Below, in pieces: positions 50,736-59,702 of a stretch of DNA of 64,000 nt. The stretch's first letter is position 1. Each line of letters starts with the position of its first letter. The DNA is from DASUPK01 sp963797265. GTDB lineage: Bacteria; Actinomycetota; Thermoleophilia; Solirubrobacterales; 70-9. Where the stretch lies: the NCBI GenBank assembly GCA_963797265.1, contig CAWCOY010000005.1, forward strand, positions 192,007 to 256,006, read 5' to 3'. The notes under the pieces are model-generated. The model made no database searches and had not been told where the DNA came from. It was given only the letters and a program-made list of their open reading frames with translations. The position numbers and the translations under genes are program-made.

Positions 50736-51239
50736 ATGACCAAGGAAGGCATCGAAGCGGTCAGGACCTACCTCGACGAACAGGGGGCTGACTACGAGCT
50801 GGTCGACCACGAGGAACGCTTCACGGCCGCGGCTGAGGCTCGGGCGGCAGGGGTCGAGCCAGGGGACGCCGCGAAGGACCTGATCCTGCGCGATGGCGAG
50901 AGCTACGTGATGGCCGTGATCCCCGCTTCTGAGCGGCTGGACCTGGGGAAGGCTCGCGGGCTGTTGGAAGCGGGCAAGTCGCTGCGGCTAGCCACCGAGG
51001 AAGAGATTGGCCGGGACTTCGGGCGGTTCGAGGTGGGCGCGATTCCACCGTTCGGACCTCTGCACGGGATCCCTCAAATCGTCGACCGGCGTCTGCTCGA
51101 GCACGACCGTGTGCTCGGCAGCGCCGGGGATCACGCGCATGGCGTACTGGTTGAACCCAACGAGATGGTCCGGATTACCAAAGCCCGCGTGGGCGACCTC
51201 GTCCTGAACGATCCGGACAAGGCCCGCGCGCCCGGCTAG
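50736..51239 (+). CDS. YbaK/ProX-like aminoacyl-tRNA deacylase domain protein
   Basis: 167 residues. The fold is marked by YLDEQGADYELVDHEERF, GDAAKDLILRDGESYVMAVIPA (conserved Lys of YbaK), DLGKARGLL, FEVGAIPPFGPLHGIP and VLGSAGDHAHGVLVEPNEM. Free-standing members hydrolyse mischarged tRNAs in trans. AGGAGGAG precedes ATG 50736; its stop overlaps the convergent DUF1918 gene. Confidence 0.88.
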   Translation: MTKEGIEAVRTYLDEQGADYELVDHEERFTAAAEARAAGVEPGDAAKDLILRDGESYVMAVIPASERLDLGKARGLLEAGKSLRLATEEEIGRDFGRFEVGAIPPFGPLHGIPQIVDRRLLEHDRVLGSAGDHAHGVLVEPNEMVRITKARVGDLVLNDPDKARAPG

Positions 51240-51433
51240 GCCTTCTCGGCTGGCTCCGCGGGACCCGCGGCCCCCGCCGCGGGGGCGTAGATGCTCTCGT
51301 GCCCGTCATCCCAGCGAATGCGGTAGCGAGGGGAAGGTGCCTCACTCACCACCTCCTCTACGACGCCGGTCCGAGGCGGTCGCTCGGTCGACTCCGCCTC
51401 AACCTTGATGCGATTCCCGACCTCCAGCTTCAT
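51236..51433 (-). CDS. DUF1918-like small protein
   Basis: 65 residues with the DUF1918 pattern: VGNRIKVEAESTERPPRTGV, VEEVVSEAPSPRYRIRWDDGH, ESIYAPAAG. An SH3-like beta fold is usual. AGGTGAGG lies before ATG 51433. Role unknown. Confidence 0.85.
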   Translation of the reverse strand: MKLEVGNRIKVEAESTERPPRTGVVEEVVSEAPSPRYRIRWDDGHESIYAPAAGAAGPAEPAEKA

Positions 51434-51483
51434 GTCCTCACCTCCGTTTCGCCTCGTAGAGGTGATACCACCAACCGCACGCC

Positions 51484-51819
51484 CTAACGCCCGCGCGAGC
51501 GCTTGATCGAGCGCAACACCAGCAGGGCGACCAGGGCGACCACCTGCCCGCCGAGGATCACGCGGTTCAGATCGAGCGCGGATTCCCAGTACACGTCGTC
51601 GCCGCGGATCACATAGGCACCGACGGGCCGGGCGCGCAGACCGAAGCCGCCACCACCGCCCGTCTTGCCCTCGGGCTCCTCGCCGCTGCCGCCCCCGGCT
51701 CCGCCCTGGAGGGACGCGGCCGGGATCACCGTCACCCCGTTGCGCTCGTACGGGTCGCCGTAGACGCGCCGCACCGTCATCGAGTCGCGCGCCGCCTCGA
51801 TTGTCTCCTTCACGTCCAT
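51484..51819 (-). CDS. GerW/YtfJ-family sporulation-like protein
   Basis: 111 residues. TMTVRRVYG-like start (SMTVRRVYGDPYERNGVTVI) and FGLRARPVGAYVIRGDDVYW are the GerW (YtfJ) core; a Gly-rich loop separates them. A C-terminal hydrophobic stretch (VILGGQVVALVALLVL) adds a membrane anchor. Non-sporulating actinobacteria often have such genes, so the name does not imply spores. Confidence 0.8.
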   Translation of the reverse strand: MDVKETIEAARDSMTVRRVYGDPYERNGVTVIPAASLQGGAGGGSGEEPEGKTGGGGGFGLRARPVGAYVIRGDDVYWESALDLNRVILGGQVVALVALLVLRSIKRSRGR

Positions 51820-51876
51820 GTGTGTCTCCTGTTCACGAGTGTTCCCGTGTCCAGTGTGACGTGGAACTGGTAGCCC

Positions 51877-53707
51877 TCAGGCGACGCGCACGGCCTGCCG
51901 GGCGGCCTTCACCCGGGCGGTGCGATCGAGCAGGTTCTTCCGCGGTCGCACCGACTCCGGAGTGATCTCGACGCTCTCGTCGGCGCGGATGAACTCGATC
52001 GCCTCCTCGAGCGAGAGGCGCTTGGCCGGCACCAGCCGGATCAGCTGGTCGGCCGCCGCCGCCCGGACGTTGGTCTGCTGCTTCTCCTTGATCGCGTTGA
52101 CGTCGATGTCCTCGGCGCGCGAGTTCTCGCCGACGATCATGCCCTCGTAGACGTCCTCGCCCGGGCCGACGAAGAGCGTGCCGCGCTCCTGCAGGCCGAA
52201 GAGCGCGAAGGCGGCGGTCTTCCCCTGGCGGTCGGCGACCAGCGAGCCGGTCGGCCGCATCCGCAGGTCGCCGGCCCAGGGCTCCCAGCGGTCGAAGACG
52301 TGGTGCATCAGGCCGGTGCCGCGGGTCTCGGTCAGGAACTCGGTCCGGAAGCCGATCAGCCCGCGCGCCGGCACCAGGAACTCGAGGCGAACCCAGCCGG
52401 TCGAGTGGTTGACCATCTGCTCCATCCGCCCCTTGCGCACCGCGAGCGCCTGGGTGACGACGCCGACGAACTCCTCGGGCACGTCGATCGAGAGCAGCTC
52501 GACCGGCTCGCAGAGCTCGCCGTCGACCTCGCGGGTCAGCACCTGCGGCTGGCCGGCGGTGAGCTCGAACCCCTCGCGCCGCATCAGCTCCAGCAGCACC
52601 ACCAGCTGCAGCTCGCCGCGCCCCTCGACCTCCCAGACGTCGGGCCGCTCGGTGTCGCGAACCCGGATCGAGACGTTCCCGACCAGCTCCTGGTCGAGGC
52701 GGTCGCGGATCTGCCGCGCCGTCAGGCGCGATCCCTCCCTGCCCGCCAGCGGCGAGGTGTTGATCCCGACCGTGATCGAGAGCGAGGGCTCGTCCACCGT
52801 GATCACCGGCAGCGGCCGCGGGTCCTCGGGATCGGCGAGCGTCTCCCCGATCGTCACCTCGGGCAGGCCGGCGACGGCGATGATCTCGCCGGGTCCGGCC
52901 TCGGTGGCCTCCACCCGGTCGAGCGCCTCGGTCACGTAGAGGTTGCTGACCGTCGCGGGCTCGATCTCGCCGTTCGCCCGGCACCAGGCGATCCGCTGCC
53001 CGGAGCGAATCGTCCCGTTCCGCACCCGGCAGAGCGCGAGCCTCCCTACATAAGGGGACGCGTCCAGGTTGGTGACGTGCGCCTGCAGCGGCGCGCCCTC
53101 CTCGTACTCGGGCGCCGGGATCCGCTCCAGCACCAGGTCGAGGAGGGGGGAGAGGTCGGTGCCCTCTGTCGCCCTCCTCCAGCGACGCCCAGCCGGCCCG
53201 GGCGTTCGTGTAGACGATCGGAAAGTCGATCTGCGACTCGTCGGCATCGAGGTCGAGGAAGAGCTCGTAGACCTCATCGACCACCTCGCCGATCCGAGCA
53301 TCGGGCCGATCGACCTTGTTCACCACCAGGATCACCGGCAGATTCGCCTCGAGCGCCTTGCGGAGCACGAAGCGCGTCTGGGGGAGGGGCCCCTCGGAGG
53401 CGTCGACGAGGAGCAGCACCCCGTCGACCATCGTCAGCCCGCGCTCGACCTCCCCACCGAAGTCCGCATGCCCGGGCGTGTCGATGATGTTGAGCTTGGT
53501 CTCCCCGTACCGAACGGCGGTGTTCTTGGCGAGGATCGTGATCCCCTTCTCCCGCTCGAGATCCATGGAGTCCATGACCCGCTCGGCGACGTCCTGCCCG
53601 GACCGAAAGGCGCCGGACTGCCAGAGCATGGCGTCGACGAGCGTCGTCTTGCCATGGTCGACGTGAGCGATGATCGCGACGTTGCGGAGGTCGGAGCGGC
53701 GGGGCAT
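51877..53707 (-). CDS. typA: Translational GTPase TypA/BipA (frameshifted near 53.18 kb)
   Basis: Ribosome-binding GTPase involved in assembly and stress growth. N-terminus: NVAIIAHVDHGKTTLVDAML (G1), EREKGITILAKNTAV (G2), IIDTPGHADFGGEVER (G3), NKVDRPDAR (G4). After about 53180 the frame changes and continues ATEGTDLSPLLDLVLERIPA, then domains II, III and V to the TypA-specific end KRLSLEEAIEFIRADESVEI and the TGA at 51877. One extra base near GGCGACAGAGG accounts for the break. As typA is widely conserved and motifs are perfect on both sides, a consensus error is likely. Confidence 0.92.
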
Positions 53708-53757
53708 GGGGCGCGGGATGGTAGGGCGGCCGCTTCGTTACGGAGAAGGAGCCCGGG

Positions 53758-53807
<50 letters not shown>

Positions 53808-53810
53808 CTC

Positions 53811-53846
53811 AGGAAAGGCCTGCTAACGGAGGCCTTCCTCTTTCTC
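53811..53846 (+). terminator. Rho-independent-like terminator after the tRNA fragment
   Basis: AGGAAAGGCCT and AGGCCTTCCT pair over ten base pairs with one bulged A around an eight-base loop, followed by CTTTCTC. It starts four bases after the tRNA fragment, as expected for a tRNA terminator carried along with the 3' half. Confidence 0.6.
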
Positions 53847-53886
53847 GGGACCAAAACGTGCCGAGGCTGCGTGGTACCAGCGAGGT

Positions 53887-53914
53887 ACCAAGCTCGTTTC
53901 GCAAAGAGCTTGGT
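53887..53914. repeat. Perfect 9-bp inverted repeat at the island edge
   Basis: ACCAAGCTC and GAGCTTGGT are separated by ten bases, next to a doubled GGTACC. It lies between the tRNA fragment and the first island gene; it could be an arm-type site or promoter element. Function not assignable. Confidence 0.4.
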
Positions 53915-53966
53915 GTTTGGGGAGCGGGATAGGTTCCCCAGGTCGTGATTCAGACGATGATCCTCC

Positions 53967-54584
53967 ATGCCTACGATTAAATCCGTCCGAGGCTTCTTCG
54001 TGCGGGTGCTTAGCACCGCGAGCCTCATGCAGTGGCTTTGGACTATCGGCGGTGGGGCGGTAGTGAGCGCCGCTATTAGCGCCGCGCTTGGCGTTCCGTC
54101 GCCGTGGGGCTACGTGTTGGCGATTGGGCTATTTGTGCTGGTAGCCGCTGCCATGTTGGCCCTGATCGAATGGCTGCGCAAAGCCTTTCAGCCGTCCCTT
54201 GCGGAGAGGATCGAGATGCTTATTCGTGAGGGCATGAAGTTGCTAGAGGAACTATCAGCCCCGATGCCGGTGGCCAATACGGGGGGGACGCACGGCGTTC
54301 GGCTAGGTCCGGACGATGCTCACATCGAGAAGGCGTTCGCATTCCACGAACGAGCTAGGGAACTCCTAGGCGCTGATCGTCCTTCGCTGCTTCCGATCTA
54401 TGCAGACGCCGCCAACGATTTCAGGAGGCAGGAACGGCAGAAGAGGCAGGCGAGGTCCGACAGGGGACTCAGCAATGCCGAGAAAATGAAGCGATTCGAG
54501 GAAGACTGGTACCACGAACCCGCCGTTTTTGTCGAAGCGTTCTTGTACGGGCTATCTGCGGCCCGGAACAAGTTGGGGGATTAA
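53967..54584 (+). CDS. Hypothetical membrane protein at the island edge, 205 aa
   Basis: Starts ATG 53967. Two adjacent membrane helices near residues 20-65 (WLWTIGGGAVVSAAISAAL, YVLAIGLFVLVAAAMLALIE), then a soluble helical region (LAERIEMLIREGMKLLEEL, HIEKAFAFHERARELLG) and a charged C-terminus. No recognised family. Codon usage is less GC-rich than the core genes to the left, consistent with acquired DNA. Confidence 0.65.
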   Translation: MPTIKSVRGFFVRVLSTASLMQWLWTIGGGAVVSAAISAALGVPSPWGYVLAIGLFVLVAAAMLALIEWLRKAFQPSLAERIEMLIREGMKLLEELSAPMPVANTGGTHGVRLGPDDAHIEKAFAFHERARELLGADRPSLLPIYADAANDFRRQERQKRQARSDRGLSNAEKMKRFEEDWYHEPAVFVEAFLYGLSAARNKLGD

Positions 54585-54601
54585 GCGTGAACCTGCCGAC
54601 G

Positions 54602-55772
54602 TCACTTCAGATCACCGTCAAGGACTCCGCTGTTGACGATGTCACGGACATCTCCGCGCACGAGCCTCACGAGCCTGGCGGGCACGTCCTTGTGCTCGAG
54701 GAAGTCCTCTGGCCCATACCAGCGGCCGAAGATTGTGCCGCGCGCACCGCGAAAGTCGAAGTTGCCAAAGTCATCCTTGAGCAATCTCTCAACTGCCCTC
54801 GTCAATTGGGCGTCGCCTTTGTCGAGACGCGTTCGAGCATTACGAGGAGCGACATACACGGCGAACAGCGGTTCGTCGTCATCGATCTCGAACACGATCG
54901 TTAGCGCAGCGTCCTTGGCCTTGGCCGGGAGGCGGAACCCGAATCCAATGGATGCCTGGCTCTTCTTAATCACTCGCGTCCCCGACCTCCCGAGAGTATG
55001 GATCGCTGCCAAGCTCGGCGGGCGGACGGGGATACCTCAGGTGAAGCTCCTCGCTCACTACCTCGACGACACCCTCTCGGATTTGGTCGAGGAGGAGTTC
55101 AAGCTGTTCGCGACCTTCGAAGTAGCGAGCCCAAGCTCTGACTGCAGCGGCATCAACTGTGGTCATTCCAAGGTCTCCTTGCTGGTCGAGCACATCGAGG
55201 AGTTGAACCCACTGTCTGCGCACTGACGAGTCTTTAAGCGGAAGCTTGCGTAGACCGGGCAACAACCGTGCCCACCGCACCGACCCTAACCAATCAGGGT
55301 GCTTTCGCTTATCCAGTACCAGTTCCCCGTGTACTGGTACCCACTTCGTGACCGCGACTAGGGCCGATCGCCCAGGCGGGAGAATCCGCAGGGCGCTCAA
55401 GTACCGATCTAGCTGCGCTTTTCCGTAGCCGCTGTCGAGCTTGTTCTCGACGAAAAGGGTGAAGTCGCGGTTTCCCGATCTCCCCTCAAATATCAGATCC
55501 ACCCTCCCGAGCGGTTCAGTGGATCTACCTACCGCTGCCTCCCACGAGCATTCCAGCTCGAATGGGACCCGGCCCAATCGCACGACCTGAGCAGCGGACC
55601 CGCAGTCGGCCTTGGCTTGAGCCAGAAGCAGACGAACAAAGGCTGAGGCGAAGCGGGGATCAGAGGAAGCGACTTCACCGATCACCTTCGTTAGCTGGGC
55701 CTCATCACCCTGCCGGCGCAGGCCCCGGACTAGGGCATGGCTTGAGCGATCTGCTGATGACGTCGGGGCCAT
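54602..55772 (-). CDS. PD-(D/E)XK nuclease-like protein (frameshifted)
   Basis: Start ATG 55772. The frame to 54966 has GRVDLIFEG, then FTLFVENKLDSGYGKAQLDRY: Asp, then Glu-x-Lys, then Gln, the catalytic layout of PD-(D/E)XK enzymes. Near 55000 the frame ends early, and another frame continues the C-terminal part (SIGFGFRLPAKAKDAALTIV, VYVAPRNARTRLDKGD, GRWYGPEDFLEHKD) to 54602. Together about 390 residues, like other PDDEXK_4-type proteins found in mobile islands and defence loci. It is divergent from the integrase remnant. Confidence 0.6.
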
Positions 55773-55812
55773 TGGAGAGTCCTATCCGACCTAGAAACGG
55801 GCTGCCTACTAA

Positions 55813-56094
55813 GGGGCCGGGCTTCGCTCTATCCGATTTCACGATCTCCGCCACACCTTCGGCACTCAAATGGCGGCAGTCGGGGCTCCGCTTCGCGCGC
55901 TTCAAGAGTGGTTTGGCCACCGCGACTACCAGACCACCAGCATCTACGCCGACTATGCGCCCGACCCGAGCGGCGGCGCGATCTACGCCGCCCGCGCCTT
56001 CGGGGAAGCCGATGGCATTTCGGAACTCTCTCCCGAGGTCCTCTCCGAGGATTCCGATCGTGTCCGAAGCGCTGACTACGGTGACAGCCCGTGA
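55813..56094 (+). pseudogene. C-terminal remnant of a tyrosine recombinase (integrase)
   Basis: After stop codons at 55792 and 55810 the frame reads IRFHDLRHTFGTQMAAVG (box II HxLRHT), LRALQEWFGHRDYQTTSIYADY (GHR and catalytic Tyr) and ends at 56094. Only about 94 of the usual ~350 or more residues remain, so the N-terminal DNA-binding and first catalytic Arg are gone. Its GTGA stop overlaps the HTH gene. It supports site-specific insertion of the island. Confidence 0.85.
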
Positions 56095-56426
56095 CTGCTC
56101 CTGACCCAGAGATGCAGCCTGCGAGCGGGATTGAGCCGCTGCTTTCGATCGAGGAGGTTGCGAAGTTGCTTCGGATTTCCGAAAGCGGCGTCTATCGCCT
56201 GCTTCGACGTGGCGAGTTGTGCTGCATAAAGGTCGGTGGTCGAACGCTTATCGAACCGGTGCAGCTACGGAGCTTCATCGCGGAGAAGCGGATGGCCGGC
56301 GAGGTCCAAGAGACGACGACATCCAAGAGGAGGCCGCATGAGTCCGAGGGGAAGAGCCGTTGTGCTGGTGAGTGGCGGTTTGGACTCAGCCACCGCGTTG
56401 GCGATCGCCAAGAACGACGGCTATGA
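56091..56426 (+). CDS. Excisionase-family (MerR-like) HTH DNA-binding protein
   Basis: Starts at GTG 56091, coupled to the integrase stop. The core LLSIEEVAKLLRISESGVYRLLRRGE followed by VGGRTLIEPVQLRSFI is the excise/helix-turn-helix type 17 domain. The full frame runs 89 bases into queC, longer than usual, so the true C-terminus is doubtful and may be shifted by an indel. Likely an excisionase or repressor of the island. Confidence 0.75.
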   Translation: MTAPDPEMQPASGIEPLLSIEEVAKLLRISESGVYRLLRRGELCCIKVGGRTLIEPVQLRSFIAEKRMAGEVQETTTSKRRPHESEGKSRCAGEWRFGLSHRVGDRQERRL

Positions 56427-57041
56427 GCCCAACGCAATCACTTTTCGCTACGGCCAACGACATGGAGTCGAGTTGGAGGCGGCGAAGAAGGTCGTCGCTG
56501 CTGCCCAGGTAGCTGACCACATTGAGGTCGAGATCGATATGCGTCGGATCGGCGGTTCGGCGCTTACCGCAGATATCGACGTGCCGAAGGACCGCGAGCT
56601 TGAGGAAATGTCCGATGGCATTCCGGTCACCTACGTCCCCGCTAGGAACACGGTCTTTCTCTCATTCGCGCTCGCCTGGGCCGAGGTGTTCGAGGCGGAT
56701 CACATTTTCATCGGGGTGAACGCACTGGACTACAGCGGCTATCCGGATTGCCGGCCCGAGTACGTGAAGGCCTACGAGCAGATGGCAAACCTGGCCACCA
56801 AGCGGGCAGTGGAGGGCTCTCCCTGCAAATCCACACCCCGCTCATCGATCTGACCAAGGCGGAGATCATCCGCCGCGGTACCGAACTCGGGGTCGACTAC
56901 TCAATCACTCGCAGTTGCTACGACCCATCACCGGCCGGGGAGGCCTGCGGGAGCTGTGACTCTTGCAAGCTTCGCCTCAAGGGCTTTGCTGATAGCGGTT
57001 TGGCCGATCCTGCTCCATACCGACTGCAGGCAGCGGCGTAA
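56338..57041 (+). CDS. queC: 7-cyano-7-deazaguanine (preQ0) synthase QueC (frameshifted)
   Basis: Converts 7-carboxy-7-deazaguanine to preQ0 with ATP and ammonia. ATG 56338 has AAGAGGAGG upstream. PP-loop VLVSGGLDSATAL, YGQRHGVELEAAK, VTYVPARNTVFLSFA and FIGVNALDYSGYPDCRPEY lie in the first frame. Near 56815 the frame shifts to LQIHTPLIDLTKAEIIRRG and SCYDPSPAGEACGSCDSC, the four-Cys zinc site. Both halves are well conserved. First of the preQ0 genes of the Dpd island. Confidence 0.9.
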
Positions 57042-57048
57042 GCGGCGC

Positions 57049-57797
57049 GTGGAACTGCTCGCTGAAAAGGACGTCAGGGTCAAGACCTTCCCGGTGATCG
57101 AGATCTTCGGGCCGACGATCCAGGGGGAGGGTGCGGAGGCCGGCCTTCCCTGTCACTTCGTGCGACTGGGCGGCTGTGATTACCGCTGCTCGTGGTGCGA
57201 CACCATGTATGCGGTCGACCCGGCGCAGGTCCGTCGCAATTCGACCGCACTGAGCGCCGAACGGATCGTTGACCGACTTGACGCTCTGGGTGGCGGGCCG
57301 GAGTGGGTGATCCTGAGTGGCGGCAACCCAGCCCTCCACGCGCTCGGACCGCTGGTCGAGGCGCTACAGGGCCGCGGTCTCAAGGTGGCGGTGGAAACGC
57401 AGGGTTCGATCTGGCGGGATTGGCTCAGCGCCGTTGAGCGACTGACGATTTCGCCGAAGCCACCTTCATCGGGGATGGCAACAAGACGTCATCGCGAGCA
57501 ACTGGAGAAGTTCATGGCGCGCGCTCTATCTGGAGATCTTGATCGACTGGTGCTCAAGGTCGTTTGCTTCGATGCAGACGACCTCGCCTGGGCGAAGGAG
57601 ACTCAACCGCTTGGCCAGATCTACGTCTATATCTCTCCGCTGGCACCCCAGTGCCCTCGCCGAGCGATTTCCGCGGTGCGGTTGCGACTCGCTTTCGCTG
57701 GCTTTGTGAGCAAGTCGCGGCCGATCCCGAACTCGCTCGCGCTCGAGTTCTCCCGCAGCTCCACGTGATCGCCTGGGGGGATGCGACCGGCGTATGA
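57049..57797 (+). CDS. queE: 7-carboxy-7-deazaguanine synthase QueE (frameshifted)
   Basis: Radical SAM enzyme that contracts carboxy-tetrahydropterin to the 7-deazaguanine ring. GTG 57049; EIFGPTIQGEGAEAG, then GGCDYRCSWCDT (CxxxCxxC, the standard Fe-S motif), VILSGGNPALH and AVETQGSIW. After about 57640 the frame changes and the end continues RWLCEQVAADPELARARVLP, then QLHVIAWGD to the TGA at 57795-57797, which overlaps queD. One indel suffices. Confidence 0.9.
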
Positions 57798-58223
57798 GCG
57801 AAATCACGATCACAGATGCGCGAGGGCACTCCGGTAGTGAGCCGGCGACCAAAACGGCTGAGGTTTTTCGAGAGTTCACGTTCGAGGCTGCACATCGTCT
57901 GCCGGAGGTTCCCGAGGGGCATAAGTGCGCACGCCTTCATGGGCACTCTTACCGCGTCGAAGTCAGGGTTTCGGGGGAAATCGGGACGGCAGACGGGTTG
58001 GGTCGTCGACTTCGCGGAGATCAAGGCGGCGTTTCGTCCCTTGCACGAGAAGCTGGATCACCACTACCTGAACGAAGTCCCCGGTCTCGAGAATCCGACC
58101 AGCGAGAACTTGGCGAGGTGGATCTGGGAGCGGCTCGCGTTCACGCTAAATGGTCTGCGCGAGGTGGTCGTGCGAGAAACCTGCACCTCCGGCTGCGTTT
58201 TCCGCGGGGAGGAGCCTTCGTGA
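57794..58223 (+). CDS. queD: 6-carboxy-5,6,7,8-tetrahydropterin synthase QueD (frameshifted)
   Basis: Makes the pterin intermediate from dihydroneopterin triphosphate. ATG 57794 overlaps the queE stop. FTFEAAHRLPEVPEGHKCAR and LHGHSYRVEV give the zinc His residues and catalytic Cys. Near 57985 the frame changes to GWVVDFAEIKAAFRPLHEKL, DHHYLN (catalytic His) and PTSENLARW. All active-site residues are present across the two frames. Confidence 0.9.
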
Positions 58224-59048
58224 ATGCCGCGGAGAAACTGGTCGCGCTCGGCGTCCAGGATATTCAGAGCACCCCCGATACCGCGGGGTCCCTATTGACG
58301 AGGTCGGCATTGAAGAGCTCTCCTATCCGATCACCGTCGAGAACCGAGATGGCACGCAGCAGCAGACAATCGCCGAGGTAGGGATGAGCGTGAGTCTTTC
58401 CCATGACTCCCGCGGGGTGCATATGAGCCGCTTCGTCGAGGTACTCGACGCCTACGCGGATCAGATTGGACCGGACGGGTTCCGCGCAATGACTGCTGAA
58501 ACAAGGTCGCGACTTGACTCCGGGCACTCTCGGATTTCGCTGCGTTTTCCCTATTTCGTCCGCCGCCACGCGCCTGCCAGCGACATGGCGTCATGGCGCG
58601 TTATGAGTGCCAGCTCAGGGGTGAGGCTCAGGGAGACGAGGTCACGATGGATATCGGTGTGCGGGTGCCTGTGACGAGCCTTTGTCCCTGCAGCAAAGAG
58701 ATCAGTGACTATGGCGCGCATAACCAGCGCGGCTATGTCGAGATCACAGCGACGAGCCCCTGGCCTGCCGGCGAGGCAGCCGGAATTTGGTTTGACGATC
58801 TAATCGAGGTTGCCGAGCAGGCCGGCTCTGCGCCGATCTATCCGCTGCTGAAGCGCAGTGATGAGCGCGAGGTGACCATGCAGGCCTACGACAACCCGGC
58901 GTTTGTGGAGGACATCGTCCGGGACGTGATCGTGGCCCTCCGCCAGGATGTCCGCGTGGCGAGCGCCCGGGTGCGGGCCTCCAACCAGGAGAGCATCCAC
59001 GACCACAGCGCGGTCGCGCAGCTCAGCTGGGAACGCGCTGGTGAATGA
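58220..59048 (+). CDS. folE2: GTP cyclohydrolase IB FolE2 (two frameshifts)
   Basis: Opens GTP to dihydroneopterin triphosphate, the first step to preQ0, using a non-Zn-dependent fold. GTG 58220 overlaps the queD stop. Frame 1: NAAEKLVALGVQDIQSTPD; frame 2 (from about 58280): IDEVGIEELSYPITVENRDG, SVSLSHDSRGVHMSRFVE; frame 3 (from about 58595): VPVTSLCPCSKEISDYGAHN (the conserved Cys), PLLKRSDEREVTMQAYDNPA. It supplies substrate to QueD inside the island. Confidence 0.88.
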
Positions 59049-59702
59049 GGCCCGGACGATCGTGGTGATTAGTTCATGCACTGGCCTTAAGGCCGGAGCA
59101 GGCAGGGGTGAGCGAATTCCGGCCGAGAAGCTCTACGTCGGCGAGCAGCACCGCCGCCTGATGCGCGGAGTCTCTGCTTTCCGTCGAGCCTCTACCGGTT
59201 ATGAACTCGACCTACGAATTCTCTCGGCCGGCTATGGGCTGGTGCCGGGCTCTCGCCCCCTACGGCCTTATGACTCCTCATTTTCCGGGCTCTCGCGTGC
59301 CGAACTGGATCAGCGGGCCCGGAAGCTCGATCTTCCTCGGAGTGTGGAGCGGGTCCTATCAGCGAAGCACGCGCTCGGTCGATCTTCTTGCTCGGCAACG
59401 ACTACATGCGTGCGGCAGGGCTCGATCAGTGCACGCAGTTGGCCTCGCCAGCGATCGCTTTTGGGGGTGACGGGCTTGCCCGACGCCTAGGGGAGATCGA
59501 AGCACTGAAGATCGTTCCCGCCACCAAGTTGGAGGCGCGACGGTTCTCCTGCGGACTGGTGGGCCTCAAGGGTGAACTCGGTGGCCGACTCTTGGAGAGG
59601 CTCGCAGAGAATCCTTCACTCGTCCCACATGTATCGCAGCGCGACTTCGACGTACTCGGGTTGCTCGAAGCCCGCCTCCACGGCACCGCTCGAGGTTGCA
59701 GC
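59041..59702 (+). CDS. DUF6884-like protein of the Dpd cluster (frameshifted)
   Basis: GTG 59041 overlaps the folE2 stop. Frame 1: TIVVISSCTGLKAGAGRGER, AEKLYVGEQHRRLMRGV, LDLRILSAGYGLVPGSRPLR; after about 59385 the next frame gives LGNDYMRAAGL, ALKIVPATKLEARRFSCGLV and GLKGELGGRLLERL. The CS...G...YxGxQH and LSAxYGL pattern is that of DUF6884, often beside dpdA-type genes. The second frame runs without a stop into dpdA; a TGA at 59704-59706 in a neighbouring frame would give the GTGA overlap normal in this operon. Confidence 0.65.

Noticed and set aside
56091..56426. Separate regulator of the Dpd genes, like a restriction-modification C protein
   Set aside because: The fold is excisionase/MerR-like and it is coupled to the integrase remnant, so a role in the mobile element is more likely.
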